From positions 40,933 to 56,953 of the forward strand of contig DBQG01000008.1 in NCBI GenBank assembly GCA_002305125.1: DNA of 16,021 nucleotides, written 5' to 3'. This DNA is from Patescibacteria group bacterium UBA1400 (lineage in GTDB: Bacteria; Patescibacteriota; Microgenomatia; UBA1400). The position numbers and the translations under genes were made by a program. The first letter of the stretch is position 1, and every line of letters starts with the position of its first letter. Under the pieces are notes generated by a model. It did no database searches. It saw only the letters and a program-made list of their open reading frames with translations, and was not told the origin of the DNA. Below are positions 1 to 7,982 of this stretch, in pieces.

Positions 1-642
1 TTTCCCTTTTGCTTCGGTAAGTGCTTCATAGGCAAGCTGAGTTCTTTCCCAGCGGTTATCTCTGTCCATGCTATAAAAACGGCCGATTAAACTGGCAATC
101 TCACCTATGCCGTCCTGTTTTGTCTGTATCTCAATCTGTCTTAAATATTGAACGCTTGAGGTAGGAGCCGAGTCCCGGCCGTCAGTAAACAAGTGGAGAA
201 AAATATTTCTTACTCCCTCTTGTTTATAAAAGTTAAGTAGGGCTGATAAATGATCAAGGTTAGAATGAACACCTCCAGAACCTATCAGACCCATTAAGTG
301 CAGGTTGGAATTATTTTTTTGTATGTGTTCAACTGTTTTTTTTAGAGCGATACTTTTAAAAAAGGTACCGTCAGCAATAGAAGTATTAATTTTGGGCAAA
401 GATTGAGCCACAATTGAGCCGGCGCCAAGATTAAGGTGGCCGGCCTCACTATTACCAGGTTCCCCTCCTGGCAAACCGACTGATTCTTCCGAGGCCTCAA
501 GTTGAGTATGGGGACAGGTATTAAGCCAGGTAGTAAGATTGGGTGTCTGGGCTTGAGTAATAGCATTTCCGGCTGAAGGAGGAGCTATTCCCCAGCCATC
601 TAAAATAATCAGGCAAATTGGTTTGGAAAAGTTCTGATTCAT
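1..642 (-). CDS. gpmI: 2,3-bisphosphoglycerate-independent phosphoglycerate mutase, N-terminal 214 residues (cut by window edge)
   Basis: Interconverts 2-phosphoglycerate and 3-phosphoglycerate in glycolysis/gluconeogenesis through a phosphoserine intermediate; a cytoplasmic, metal-dependent alkaline-phosphatase-fold enzyme. The first 214 codons are present and the rest lies beyond position 1. Visible motifs: ILDGWG with metal ligand Asp15, GNSEAGH with the phosphorylated Ser65, GGVHS with His126, TDGRD (153-157), and GRFYSMDRD with Arg188 and Arg194 for substrate binding. All key residues expected in this part are intact. The start is the ATG at 640-642, only 6 bp after the enolase stop. No Shine-Dalgarno sequence is visible, so translation is probably coupled to eno. 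It is the last visible gene of the ppsA-eno-gpmI run. The family assignment is secure; whether the missing part is intact cannot be seen. Confidence 0.95.
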   Translation of the reverse strand, partial: MNQNFSKPICLIILDGWGIAPPSAGNAITQAQTPNLTTWLNTCPHTQLEASEESVGLPGGEPGNSEAGHLNLGAGSIVAQSLPKINTSIADGTFFKSIALKKTVEHIQKNNSNLHLMGLIGSGGVHSNLDHLSALLNFYKQEGVRNIFLHLFTDGRDSAPTSSVQYLRQIEIQTKQDGIGEIASLIGRFYSMDRDNRWERTQLAYEALTEAKGK

Positions 643-648
643 TAAGGA

Positions 649-1899
649 TTATTTTAAGTTTTCTTGTTCAATTTTAAGCAGCCGATTATATTTTATCACC
701 CTTTCACCGCGGCTAGGAGCACCAAATTTAATATAATCGGCCCCAACTCCTACGGCAAAATCCGCTACAAAGTCATCATTTGTTTCTCCGGAACGATGGG
801 AAATAATAATTTTCAAATCAGCCTCTTTAGCCGCCTGAATTACTTTAATAAGATCAGTAATGGTTGCCCTTTGGTTGGGTTTAACCAGTAAAGCTGAACA
901 GGCTTGTTTGCTTATAGCTTTTTTAAGTCTTTCCAGGTTGGTGGCCAAAAGATCATCGCCAATAATAACTGTATTTTTGCCGACTGCTTTTTGTAATTTG
1001 TGCCAGGCATCCCAGTCTTCTGAATGTAATGGATCTTCCAGAGAAAACAAGTGGTATTGCTTATTGAGATCTTCATAGTATTCAATAAACTCGTCAGGAG
1101 AAAATGACTGAGCTCTATCCTTAATAGTATACTTGCCGTTTTTGTAAAAAAAGCCGGCAGCTACATCTAAACCTAAAAAAACATCATCAGTTAAAATGTA
1201 CTTAGTTTCTTTAATGGCCTGGGTAATAATTTCCACCGCATCAAGATTGGTAAATAAGTTAGGAGCATAGCCTCCCTCAACGCCGACAGAGTGAATAGCT
1301 CCCCGGTACTCCAAGGCTTTACCTAAAGCTTGGTATATTTCTTCTCCGCACTGTAAGGCTTCATGATAAGGTTTTCTGGTAGAAGGAATGACATGAAACT
1401 CCTGAAAATCCAAGTTGCCAGCCCCATGCTGGCCGCCATTTATAACATTAAAAATTGGTGAGGGAATAACCGGTTTGTCAACAAACTTATATTTTGCCTG
1501 AATATAGGCATAGTTTGACATATTATAAGAAGCTGCAGCAGCCTCTAATACTCCCTGAGAAACAGACAGGAGAGCATTTCCTCCCAGTTCAGCCTTATTT
1601 TCAGTCGGATCAAGACTGTTTAGCACCTCGTCAACCTTTCCCTGATAAGATGCATCCATACCGATTATTTTCGGAGCAATAACTTTGTTTACATTATCTA
1701 CAGCCTTTAAAACGCCAAGACCGTTAAATCTTTTCGGATCTTCGTCTCTTAACTCGACAACTTCATACTTACCCACTAAAGCTCCTGAAGGAATAGCAGC
1801 TGTTCCAAAACTTCCGTCTTCTAAAATAACTTCTGTTTCAATAGTGGGATTACCGGCGGAATCTAAAATTTCTCTTGCTTGAACCTGTTTTACTTTCAT
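649..1899 (-). CDS. eno: Enolase (phosphopyruvate hydratase) with a divergent catalytic loop 1
   Basis: Catalyses reversible dehydration of 2-phosphoglycerate to phosphoenolpyruvate in the cytoplasm. The 416 residues match the usual length. Conserved active-site residues seen: His158 (GGQHG), Glu167 (QEF), catalytic Glu208 (VEGGYAPN), magnesium ligands Asp245, Glu288 (LEDP) and Asp315 (GDD), catalytic base Lys340, the ISHRSGET block (His368, Arg369, Ser370) and Lys391. Odd: the mobile loop is GALVG (39-43) instead of the near-universal GASTG, so Leu41 sits where the Ser that chelates the second magnesium should be. Ala15 replaces the Arg of DSRGNP, and Val207 replaces the Asp before Glu208. 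Its ATG overlaps the ppsA stop as ATGA, indicating translational coupling. The family is certain; normal catalytic efficiency is not. Confidence 0.95.
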   Translation of the reverse strand: MKVKQVQAREILDSAGNPTIETEVILEDGSFGTAAIPSGALVGKYEVVELRDEDPKRFNGLGVLKAVDNVNKVIAPKIIGMDASYQGKVDEVLNSLDPTENKAELGGNALLSVSQGVLEAAAASYNMSNYAYIQAKYKFVDKPVIPSPIFNVINGGQHGAGNLDFQEFHVIPSTRKPYHEALQCGEEIYQALGKALEYRGAIHSVGVEGGYAPNLFTNLDAVEIITQAIKETKYILTDDVFLGLDVAAGFFYKNGKYTIKDRAQSFSPDEFIEYYEDLNKQYHLFSLEDPLHSEDWDAWHKLQKAVGKNTVIIGDDLLATNLERLKKAISKQACSALLVKPNQRATITDLIKVIQAAKEADLKIIISHRSGETNDDFVADFAVGVGADYIKFGAPSRGERVIKYNRLLKIEQENLK

Positions 1900-4199
1900 T
1901 TTCTTTTTTCTTTAACAAGGCTTGTTTCAGCCTGATAAACAACTTCTCTGGTTTTTTCAATCATGTCAGGAGTAACAGAAACACTGGTGATTCCCCAATC
2001 AACCAGTTTTTTAGTTAACTGAGGATATAAAGACGGTGCCTGCCCACAAACAGAGCAGGTAATTTTTTGTTTATGGCAGGTAGTAATTATCTTTTCCAAA
2101 GCCCATAAAACAGCCGGATCAAGCTCGTTAAACTCAGACGACACTTTCTCATTATCTCTATCAACACCTAAAAGCAACATGGTTAAATCATTGGTGCCAA
2201 TGGAAACTCCGTCAATTCCCAAGTTTATAAACTCATCTAAAAGAATAACATTGGAAGGTATTTCCACCATCATCCACAAATGAAAAGAAGGTGAACGGAC
2301 CAGGCCGCTTGAAGCCACAATTTTTTTAACTTCTTTTAAATCTTCAACTCTTCTGACAAACGGGATCATCAACCACAGGTTTTTTAAACCATGTTTGTTT
2401 CTGACATTTTTAATCGCCTCAAGCTCCAGTTCAAATACCTGCTCATCTTTAATATAGCGGTAAGCTCCCCTGAAACCGATCATAGGGTTGGCTTCTTCTT
2501 CTTCAAACTGAGCGCCACCTTTAAGATTCTTGTATTCATTGGTTTTAAAGTCAGTGGCCCTGTAAACAACCGGCTTGTTGGCAAAAGCTTCACAAAAAGT
2601 TTTTAAACCCTCTGTTAGCTTATCAACAAAAACTTTCTGTTTTTTGTCTTTGATGAGTTTTTTGGGATGAACGCCAATGGTTTGAGAGATCATAAACTCT
2701 GCCCGCAGTAAACCAACGCCGTCAACATTTCTCTTGGCAATTTCTGAGGCAAGTTCAGGTTCACCCAAATTTACATAAACTTTAGTGGCGGTTTTAAGGT
2801 TTTTTTGCAAGGCTTGAGCCTCTTGTTTTAAAATATTGGCCTCAGCAATGGCAGTTTTTGAAGCCTTATCAATACCACCCTTAAATACTTGTCCGGTAGT
2901 GGCATTAACAGTTATAACCATGTTGTTTTTAATTACCTTAGTGGCTTCTTCTGCTCCAACGATGCAGGGAACTCCAAGCTCTCTTGAAACAATGGCTGCA
3001 TGTGAAGTCTGGCCGCCCTTATCAGTAACAATGGCAGCTGCTTTTTTCATGGCCGGGACAAAATCAGGAGTGGTCATCTCAGCCACCAGAATATCTCCCT
3101 TGAGAATCCGGGAAAGCTGTTTAACTGAAGTTAATACCTTGGCATAACCGCTGACAATGCCGGGGCTGGCTCCATCGCCCTTACAAAGCAAAGGCAGGTC
3201 GATTTTAACCTCTTTTTGTTTTTGAGATTCTTTTATTTTTTCAATGGTGGTAATTGGCCTGGTTTGAAGGATATAAAGCTTACCGTTTTCCAAAGCCCAT
3301 TCAATATCCTGGGGGAAGAAGTAATGTTGTTGGAGTCTTTTGCCCAGTTTTGCCAGCTGGATAATATACTTATCGGCAATTTTTTGTTTGCTTTGGAGGC
3401 TAGTTTTGACTTTAACTTCTTTAGTGACAGTACCTGATTTGATTAATTGAACATCCTGAGTGTTTACTTGTTTTTTAACAATTTTAAAGTTGTCTTTTTG
3501 GACCTGGTAATGGTCCGGAGTTACCTGTCCCTGAACAATCATCTCTCCCAACCCCCATATGGCTTCAATGATAATTTTTTTCTTGTCATTAGTGACAGGG
3601 TTGATGGTAAACATAACTCCGGAACTTTCTGACTGAATCATTTTCTGTACCGGAACGGCAATGCCGACCTTAAAATGATCAAACTTCTTTTCTTCCCGGT
3701 AAAAGATAGCTCTGGGAGTAAACAAAGAAGCCCAACATTGGCGGACTGTATTTATTAAGTTTGCTTCCCCTTTAATATTAAGGTAGGTTTCCTGCTGTCC
3801 GGCAAAAGAAGCATCAGGCAAATCTTCAGCTGTGGCTGATGATCTGACCGCCACCAGACAATGTTTAAGACCGGATAGCTTCTCATAGTAAGAAATGATT
3901 TCTTTGGCCAGATCCTGAGGAACATCTCCTTTAAGAACAATGCTTTTTATTCTTTGAGAAGCTTCGGTTAGTTGCCTGGGATCATGAACATTGGTGGTTT
4001 GCAAAACCTGCTTTATTTTTAGCTGAAGATTATTTTCGGCAATAAAATAGTAGTAGGCTTGAGAGGTAACAATAAAACCGTTGGGAACCGGAAAACCCGC
4101 CTGAGTAATCTCGCCCAAATTAGCACCTTTACCCCCAACCAGGCTTCCTTCATCTTTGCCAACATCTTTAAACCAGGCTAAGTATTTTTTATTTATCAT
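1896..4199 (-). CDS. ppsA: Phosphoenolpyruvate synthase (pyruvate, water dikinase)
   Basis: Makes PEP from pyruvate and ATP, releasing AMP and phosphate: the entry step of gluconeogenesis, possibly also used in reverse. The 767 residues are close to the usual ~790. Domain order: the N-terminal ATP-grasp nucleotide-binding domain (about 1-320) has GGKGANLGE, AVRSSATAEDLPDASFAGQQ, and QTRPITT at its end. The swivelling phosphohistidine domain has GGQTSHAAIVSRELGVPC with His400. The C-terminal TIM barrel has NPMIGFRGAYRY, GTNDLTMLLLGVDRDN and the catalytic Cys718 in SVCGQAP. All three catalytic sites look intact. It overlaps the upstream isomerase gene by 11 bp and enolase by 4 bp. It lacks an evident Shine-Dalgarno sequence, so it is probably expressed by coupling. 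PPDK is unlikely from length and motif spacing. No pyruvate kinase gene is in view. Confidence 0.96.
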   Translation of the reverse strand: MINKKYLAWFKDVGKDEGSLVGGKGANLGEITQAGFPVPNGFIVTSQAYYYFIAENNLQLKIKQVLQTTNVHDPRQLTEASQRIKSIVLKGDVPQDLAKEIISYYEKLSGLKHCLVAVRSSATAEDLPDASFAGQQETYLNIKGEANLINTVRQCWASLFTPRAIFYREEKKFDHFKVGIAVPVQKMIQSESSGVMFTINPVTNDKKKIIIEAIWGLGEMIVQGQVTPDHYQVQKDNFKIVKKQVNTQDVQLIKSGTVTKEVKVKTSLQSKQKIADKYIIQLAKLGKRLQQHYFFPQDIEWALENGKLYILQTRPITTIEKIKESQKQKEVKIDLPLLCKGDGASPGIVSGYAKVLTSVKQLSRILKGDILVAEMTTPDFVPAMKKAAAIVTDKGGQTSHAAIVSRELGVPCIVGAEEATKVIKNNMVITVNATTGQVFKGGIDKASKTAIAEANILKQEAQALQKNLKTATKVYVNLGEPELASEIAKRNVDGVGLLRAEFMISQTIGVHPKKLIKDKKQKVFVDKLTEGLKTFCEAFANKPVVYRATDFKTNEYKNLKGGAQFEEEEANPMIGFRGAYRYIKDEQVFELELEAIKNVRNKHGLKNLWLMIPFVRRVEDLKEVKKIVASSGLVRSPSFHLWMMVEIPSNVILLDEFINLGIDGVSIGTNDLTMLLLGVDRDNEKVSSEFNELDPAVLWALEKIITTCHKQKITCSVCGQAPSLYPQLTKKLVDWGITSVSVTPDMIEKTREVVYQAETSLVKEKRK

Positions 4200-5280
4200 A
4201 GGGCAGTTGAGTTTTTAATTCTTGTTTAAAATAGTCAACCCAGGGAATGGGGGTAGGGTCAAGATTATTAAGCATAGAAAGGTAAAAGCTGATAAAACTG
4301 CCTATCTGAATGATTTCAAACACCTGGCTAAGTTTATTTTCTCCTGTTAACATGATTTCTGAATGTTCAAAGCCGTATTTATCCAGAACTTTTTTGGTAA
4401 TTTCAATCCTTTTCTGGTTTTGGGGATGGTAAAGACTGCTTTTGGCAAAGATAAAGTGGAAGTTTTGTATGTTTGCAGCAGGAAATTTCATGCCTTCAAG
4501 CAAATGATGATTTAACTCAGGAATTTCAAAATAAAAGCTCAAGTGTTTGGCGTTTTCATTGATTTGGTTGCGCCAGACATGCAGAGCCCCCATTAAAAAT
4601 TCCGCTCCAATCAGGATTGGAATTCGGGACTCAAGTTTTAAAGCCAGCCTTTTGGCCTGATTGCTTTCCTGGTTAACATTATAATCATGTTTTTCTTTAA
4701 CTGTTTTTACAAAAGAGGAAAGCTTTTGGACCTGTTCATCTTCAAGGCTGAGCAGTCCTGCTTTGGAAAGAAGAATAATCATGCCTAGGATTTGATAACC
4801 GATACTCATTCTTGGCTGGTTGCTGGGATTGTATTTAGGTTGAAAATCAAAATAACCAGGTAAGTTATTTTCTTTGGCAAAACTTGACAACTGGCCTCCT
4901 TGAGAAAAAACCATTTTTTTAGCCAGCTTGGCTCCCTCTTGTTTGGTAGAGTTTACGATTTCTTCGGTTCCGCCTGAGTAACTGGAGAAGATTAAAAGAG
5001 TCTTCTCATCAATATAAGCAGGAAGGTCATAACTGCCAAGCGGAATTATGGGAACTTTAAGCTGGTCAGAAAAAAGGCTTTGGGCCACTCTTGCACCCAG
5101 TCTTGACCCTCCCATGCCATTTACAACCACTTTATTAATATTTTGATAATCAGCGGGAACGTTAACATTTTTAAGATCATCTAAGGTTTGCTGAAGCTGG
5201 AGGTAAAGTTCCTGAACAGAACCAAGTAAGTTTGATCTGTCCAGGGCTTTGATTTGTTCCAAATTATCAAGTTTTGACAT
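4189..5280 (-). CDS. Bifunctional phosphoglucose/phosphomannose isomerase
   Basis: Interconverts fructose 6-phosphate with glucose 6-phosphate and with mannose 6-phosphate. It is a single 363-residue SIS-fold enzyme of the archaeal/bacterial PGI/PMI family, distinct from the classical ~550-residue Pgi. Seen: the first SIS domain with GMGGS (55-59) and the sugar-phosphate loop SSYSGGTEE (99-107); the family block with PR (156-157); the second SIS domain with NENAK (241-245) and the catalytic-His region ELNHH (255-259); and the C-terminal DPTPIPWVDYFK with the expected catalytic Lys352. The ATG is at 5278-5280. No Shine-Dalgarno sequence precedes it, and a promoter ends 6 bp upstream (separate entry), so the message may be leaderless. 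It heads the run into ppsA, eno and gpmI. Confidence 0.92.
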   Translation of the reverse strand: MSKLDNLEQIKALDRSNLLGSVQELYLQLQQTLDDLKNVNVPADYQNINKVVVNGMGGSRLGARVAQSLFSDQLKVPIIPLGSYDLPAYIDEKTLLIFSSYSGGTEEIVNSTKQEGAKLAKKMVFSQGGQLSSFAKENNLPGYFDFQPKYNPSNQPRMSIGYQILGMIILLSKAGLLSLEDEQVQKLSSFVKTVKEKHDYNVNQESNQAKRLALKLESRIPILIGAEFLMGALHVWRNQINENAKHLSFYFEIPELNHHLLEGMKFPAANIQNFHFIFAKSSLYHPQNQKRIEITKKVLDKYGFEHSEIMLTGENKLSQVFEIIQIGSFISFYLSMLNNLDPTPIPWVDYFKQELKTQLPYDK

Positions 5281-5286
5281 AATTTA

Positions 5287-5315
5287 ATTAAACACGTTTT
5301 AAAAGCTAGTGGCAA
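5287..5315 (-). promoter_or_regulatory. Sigma70-type promoter for the PGI/PMI-ppsA-eno-gpmI run, spaced for a leaderless mRNA
   Basis: Read on the minus strand, a -35 box TTGCCA (5310-5315, five of six consensus bases) is followed after exactly 17 bp by a -10 box TTTAAT (5287-5292, five of six). Six bases later comes the ATG of the isomerase, so a start seven bases below the -10 falls on the A of ATG. The rest of the 173-bp gap (5281-5453) shows no gene. It has a run of six G, a CATATGG dyad and A/T runs, and no convincing terminator for the upstream mutase gene. Confidence 0.6.
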
Positions 5316-5453
5316 GTGCTTAAAGATATCTAATTCTTGAATTTCTTTTTTTTAAGTCTATTGGGGGAAAGCCGGGCTAGGTCAATTTTTTTACTAAGTC
5401 AAAATAGGCAGTAAACCCATATGGATATTAGAAATTGTCCCCCCGTTTTATAA

Positions 5454-6824
5454 TTATTCTTCTGCCGGCTTTCCTCCCAGGGATTTTATCAGCTTGATTA
5501 TGCCCTTTTTTTTCTGTTCCAGGATTTTGGGGTTGTCAGCCTCAATATTCAGCCTTAAAAGGGGTTGAGTATTTGACGGTCTTATATTTATCCAATGGTC
5601 AGAAAACCAGATGGAAACTCCGTCTAGCCAGTCAATAGACTGGGCCTTTGGCTGAAGATGCTTTTCTATGGCTTTCATTACCTTCATCTTATCTTTAACT
5701 TCAAAGTTTGTTTCTTCAATTGAAGGATACTTGTTAAACTCAGCTACTATTTGGGATAAAGCTTTATTTTTCTGGGAAATAACTTCAAGAGCCAGCAACA
5801 TAGCTACAAAAGCGCTATCGGCAAAGTAATTGTCTCTAAAATAATAGTGACCTGAATGTTCACCAGCAAAATAAGCTCTATGTTTTCTCATGGCTTCTTT
5901 AATAAGAGTATGACCCACCCTTACCCTTATAGCTTTACCTTTGTTTTTTTCTACAGTTTCGGGCACAACTCTTCCTGTAACCGCATTATATAAAATAGTC
6001 TCGCCCTTATGTTTTTTAAGGATGTTTTCTGCCAGCATAGCGGTCGTAACAGTACCGCTAACAAGGTTTCCCTTTTCATCAATCAGGTACATCCTGTCCC
6101 CGTCGCCATCAAAAGCAATTCCTAAACCGGCTTTTTCTTTTATCACTCTTTTTTTAATTTCCTTGGTTGCGTCAGGCAATAGTGGATTGGGTATATGATT
6201 GGGAAAACTACCGTCCAGGGTAAAATACATAGGTATAACCTGAATTGGCAAAAACATAGCAAACTTGGGAATCATATAACCGGCCATGGCATTGCCGGCA
6301 TCAACCACCACTTTAAAAGGTTTTATCTTATCTAAATGAACAAAACTTAGACAATGCCTTACAAACTCCATACTTAAATCTTTTTGGGTTAGCTTACCTG
6401 GTTTTTTGGCCGAGGCAAACTTCTTATCTGACAGAGCCAAATCCCTTATGTCATAAATGCCACTATCTCCAGAAACAGCAATAGCGCCTTTTTTAACCAG
6501 TTTAAAGCCATTGTACTGGGATGGATTATGGGATGCAGAAACAGCCAAAGCCAAATCATAACCCATTTTCCCGGCGGCAAAGTAGGCCATATCAGTACTG
6601 ATTAAACCTAAATCAACCACATTAACTCCTTGATCTAAAAGGCCATTGGTTAAATTGCCGGCAATTTCATTTCCTGTTAGTCTCATATCACGCCCAACCG
6701 CCACTGTTTTGGGCTTAAAAAGACTGGCTAAAACCTGGCCCAGCCTAAAAGCTCCCTTGCTATCAAGTTCTTCAGGAACAACAGCTCTAACGTCATAATC
6801 TCTAAAGATATTGGCTTTAATCAT
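5454..6824 (-). CDS. Phosphomannomutase/phosphoglucomutase (alpha-D-phosphohexomutase family)
   Basis: Moves phosphate between C6 and C1 of mannose or glucose phosphate, supplying Man-1-P or Glc-1-P for nucleotide sugars and surface polysaccharide. The 456 residues match the family. All four signature loops are present: the phosphoserine loop SASHNP (Ser98), the magnesium loop DGDGDR (239-244), the sugar-recognition loop GEHSGH (321-326) and the phosphate-binding loop RPSNTQPLLR (415-424). The N-terminal FRDYDVR is also typical. The start is the ATG at 6822-6824, supported by AAAGGAG at 6829-6835. It lies 45 bp after holA and upstream of the isomerase whose product it can use. The GEHSGH loop does not reliably separate PMM from PGM activity; dual specificity is likely. 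Confidence 0.93.
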   Translation of the reverse strand: MIKANIFRDYDVRAVVPEELDSKGAFRLGQVLASLFKPKTVAVGRDMRLTGNEIAGNLTNGLLDQGVNVVDLGLISTDMAYFAAGKMGYDLALAVSASHNPSQYNGFKLVKKGAIAVSGDSGIYDIRDLALSDKKFASAKKPGKLTQKDLSMEFVRHCLSFVHLDKIKPFKVVVDAGNAMAGYMIPKFAMFLPIQVIPMYFTLDGSFPNHIPNPLLPDATKEIKKRVIKEKAGLGIAFDGDGDRMYLIDEKGNLVSGTVTTAMLAENILKKHKGETILYNAVTGRVVPETVEKNKGKAIRVRVGHTLIKEAMRKHRAYFAGEHSGHYYFRDNYFADSAFVAMLLALEVISQKNKALSQIVAEFNKYPSIEETNFEVKDKMKVMKAIEKHLQPKAQSIDWLDGVSIWFSDHWINIRPSNTQPLLRLNIEADNPKILEQKKKGIIKLIKSLGGKPAEE

Positions 6825-6869
6825 CTTTCTCCTTTGCTTTTTGCTATTTATTTTATTATTTTTGCTCTC

Positions 6870-7565
6870 TTATCTTAACCAGGAAACAAAGAGTAAATCA
6901 AGATGCCAATCAAGAGGCATCAGACTTTTTCCGGTTTTGATGTCTATATCAATATGTAAAAGTTTTTTATAAATTTGTAAAAGATCTTTGAGGGAAAACT
7001 TATTTGCCTGAGAAGCCAACTTTTTCTGCTGCCATGGAGCGCCGCCAATTCCTTTTTCACCCAAATCTTTAATCAGAATAAGATTCAAAATTTGTCTTGC
7101 TAGCAGAAAAAAAATCAATTCTGACGGTTGGTTTTTAAGACACTGATGATAAGTGCTTAATACAGAAATGATGTTACCGGGGATAAAAGAGTCCAGAAGT
7201 TTAAAAATCAGCATCGGCAGTTCAAAAGCCTGTATCTGCCAACCTTTTAACCATCTGGTAGTAGTTCCGGGAATCTTTTTAGCTTCCCAAAAAATTAACT
7301 CATCAACAGTTCCATCTTTTTTTAAAAAAGTTAAAATCTTATCTTTTTCCTTAGAACTGGGCCTGGAGAAGAAGTTTTCAATCACAACTGTTTTTTGAGC
7401 AGAAAAAAATGTTTCTGATCTTAATGCCAGTTTTAAATCACTTAAGACAAGAGCTTTTCCCTCCAACCTTACTATGTCTTTTTTTTCACCTTTGGCTTTA
7501 TTCACCAGCTCTAAAAGTTTTCTTCTGCTTTCTGTTTGATTTTCGCCATGAAAAAGATAGATCAT
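6870..7565 (-). CDS. holA: DNA polymerase III delta subunit (clamp-loader wrench), short form
   Basis: The delta subunit of the clamp loader opens the sliding clamp ring during replication. The recognisable pattern is the start MIYLFHGENQTESRRK, followed by the LEGK and ALRSETFFSAQKTVVIENFF stretch and a helical C-terminal collar-like region. At 231 residues it is clearly shorter than the usual 320-345. The N-terminal domain appears complete but the middle and C-terminal parts are compressed. There is no Walker A motif, as expected for delta. The start ATG overlaps the stop of the upstream metallopeptidase gene as ATGA (7562-7565). The assignment rests on the N-terminal pattern and is good but less certain than for the metabolic genes, because HolA proteins diverge strongly. 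Confidence 0.75.
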   Translation of the reverse strand: MIYLFHGENQTESRRKLLELVNKAKGEKKDIVRLEGKALVLSDLKLALRSETFFSAQKTVVIENFFSRPSSKEKDKILTFLKKDGTVDELIFWEAKKIPGTTTRWLKGWQIQAFELPMLIFKLLDSFIPGNIISVLSTYHQCLKNQPSELIFFLLARQILNLILIKDLGEKGIGGAPWQQKKLASQANKFSLKDLLQIYKKLLHIDIDIKTGKSLMPLDWHLDLLFVSWLR

Positions 7566-7939
7566 TTTTTGAAAAATATGTTAAAAAGCTTATTAACAGT
7601 CCTATTGTCTATTTTAACACGGCCTCTACCTCTGTGAGGAAGTAAGGCTCCGGAAAATGTTTTAGGAATATGCATTAGTTCATGAATTAGAATTTTTGTC
7701 TGATTTTCTTCTGATAAATGATCAAATTTTTCTGAAATAACTTCAATACAGTAATGAGGTTTAATTTTTAAGGCTTTTTGCCAGATTGTCGGTAGGGACC
7801 AAATTCTAGCATAGGCTCTGGCCTTGCTTCCCTGACTGCGAAAGCAGACAATTTTTTCCGAATCAATGTGGTTAAAAGGAAGCTTGGGAAGAATTTTTAC
7901 TATTCGTTTTTTAATATCTGGAGCCAAATTAAAATCCAT
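7562..7939 (-). CDS. Small putative zinc metallopeptidase (HExxH, phage-type metallopeptidase-like)
   Basis: A 125-residue cytoplasmic protein with a zinc-binding HELMH motif (His86, Glu87, His90) and a likely third ligand His102 in LLPHRGRG, 12 residues further on. No signal peptide or membrane segment is visible. The layout (an N-terminal region with VCFRSQGSKARAYARIW, then HELMHIPKTFSGALLPHRGRG) resembles the small putative phage metallopeptidase domain also seen in archaea and CPR bacteria; that comparison is from memory. The start ATG (7937-7939) has AAGGA upstream. It is 43 bp after the EF-Tu-like gene and overlaps holA by 4 bp, so it is co-transcribed with a replication gene. The substrate is unknown. 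Confidence 0.75.
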   Translation of the reverse strand: MDFNLAPDIKKRIVKILPKLPFNHIDSEKIVCFRSQGSKARAYARIWSLPTIWQKALKIKPHYCIEVISEKFDHLSEENQTKILIHELMHIPKTFSGALLPHRGRGRVKIDNRTVNKLFNIFFKK

Positions 7940-7982
7940 ACATTTCCTTATAAAAATTTAAATCTAATCAGTTTTAACAAAT

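Noticed and set aside
2836..3147. A 103-residue plus-strand open frame inside ppsA
   Set aside because: It lies wholly antisense to the conserved phosphohistidine domain and resembles no protein; a shadow of the real gene.
5397..5423. Possible eight-residue leader peptide on the minus strand in the gap before the isomerase gene
   Set aside because: No ribosome-binding site, no regulatory codon run and no attenuator hairpin nearby; probably chance.
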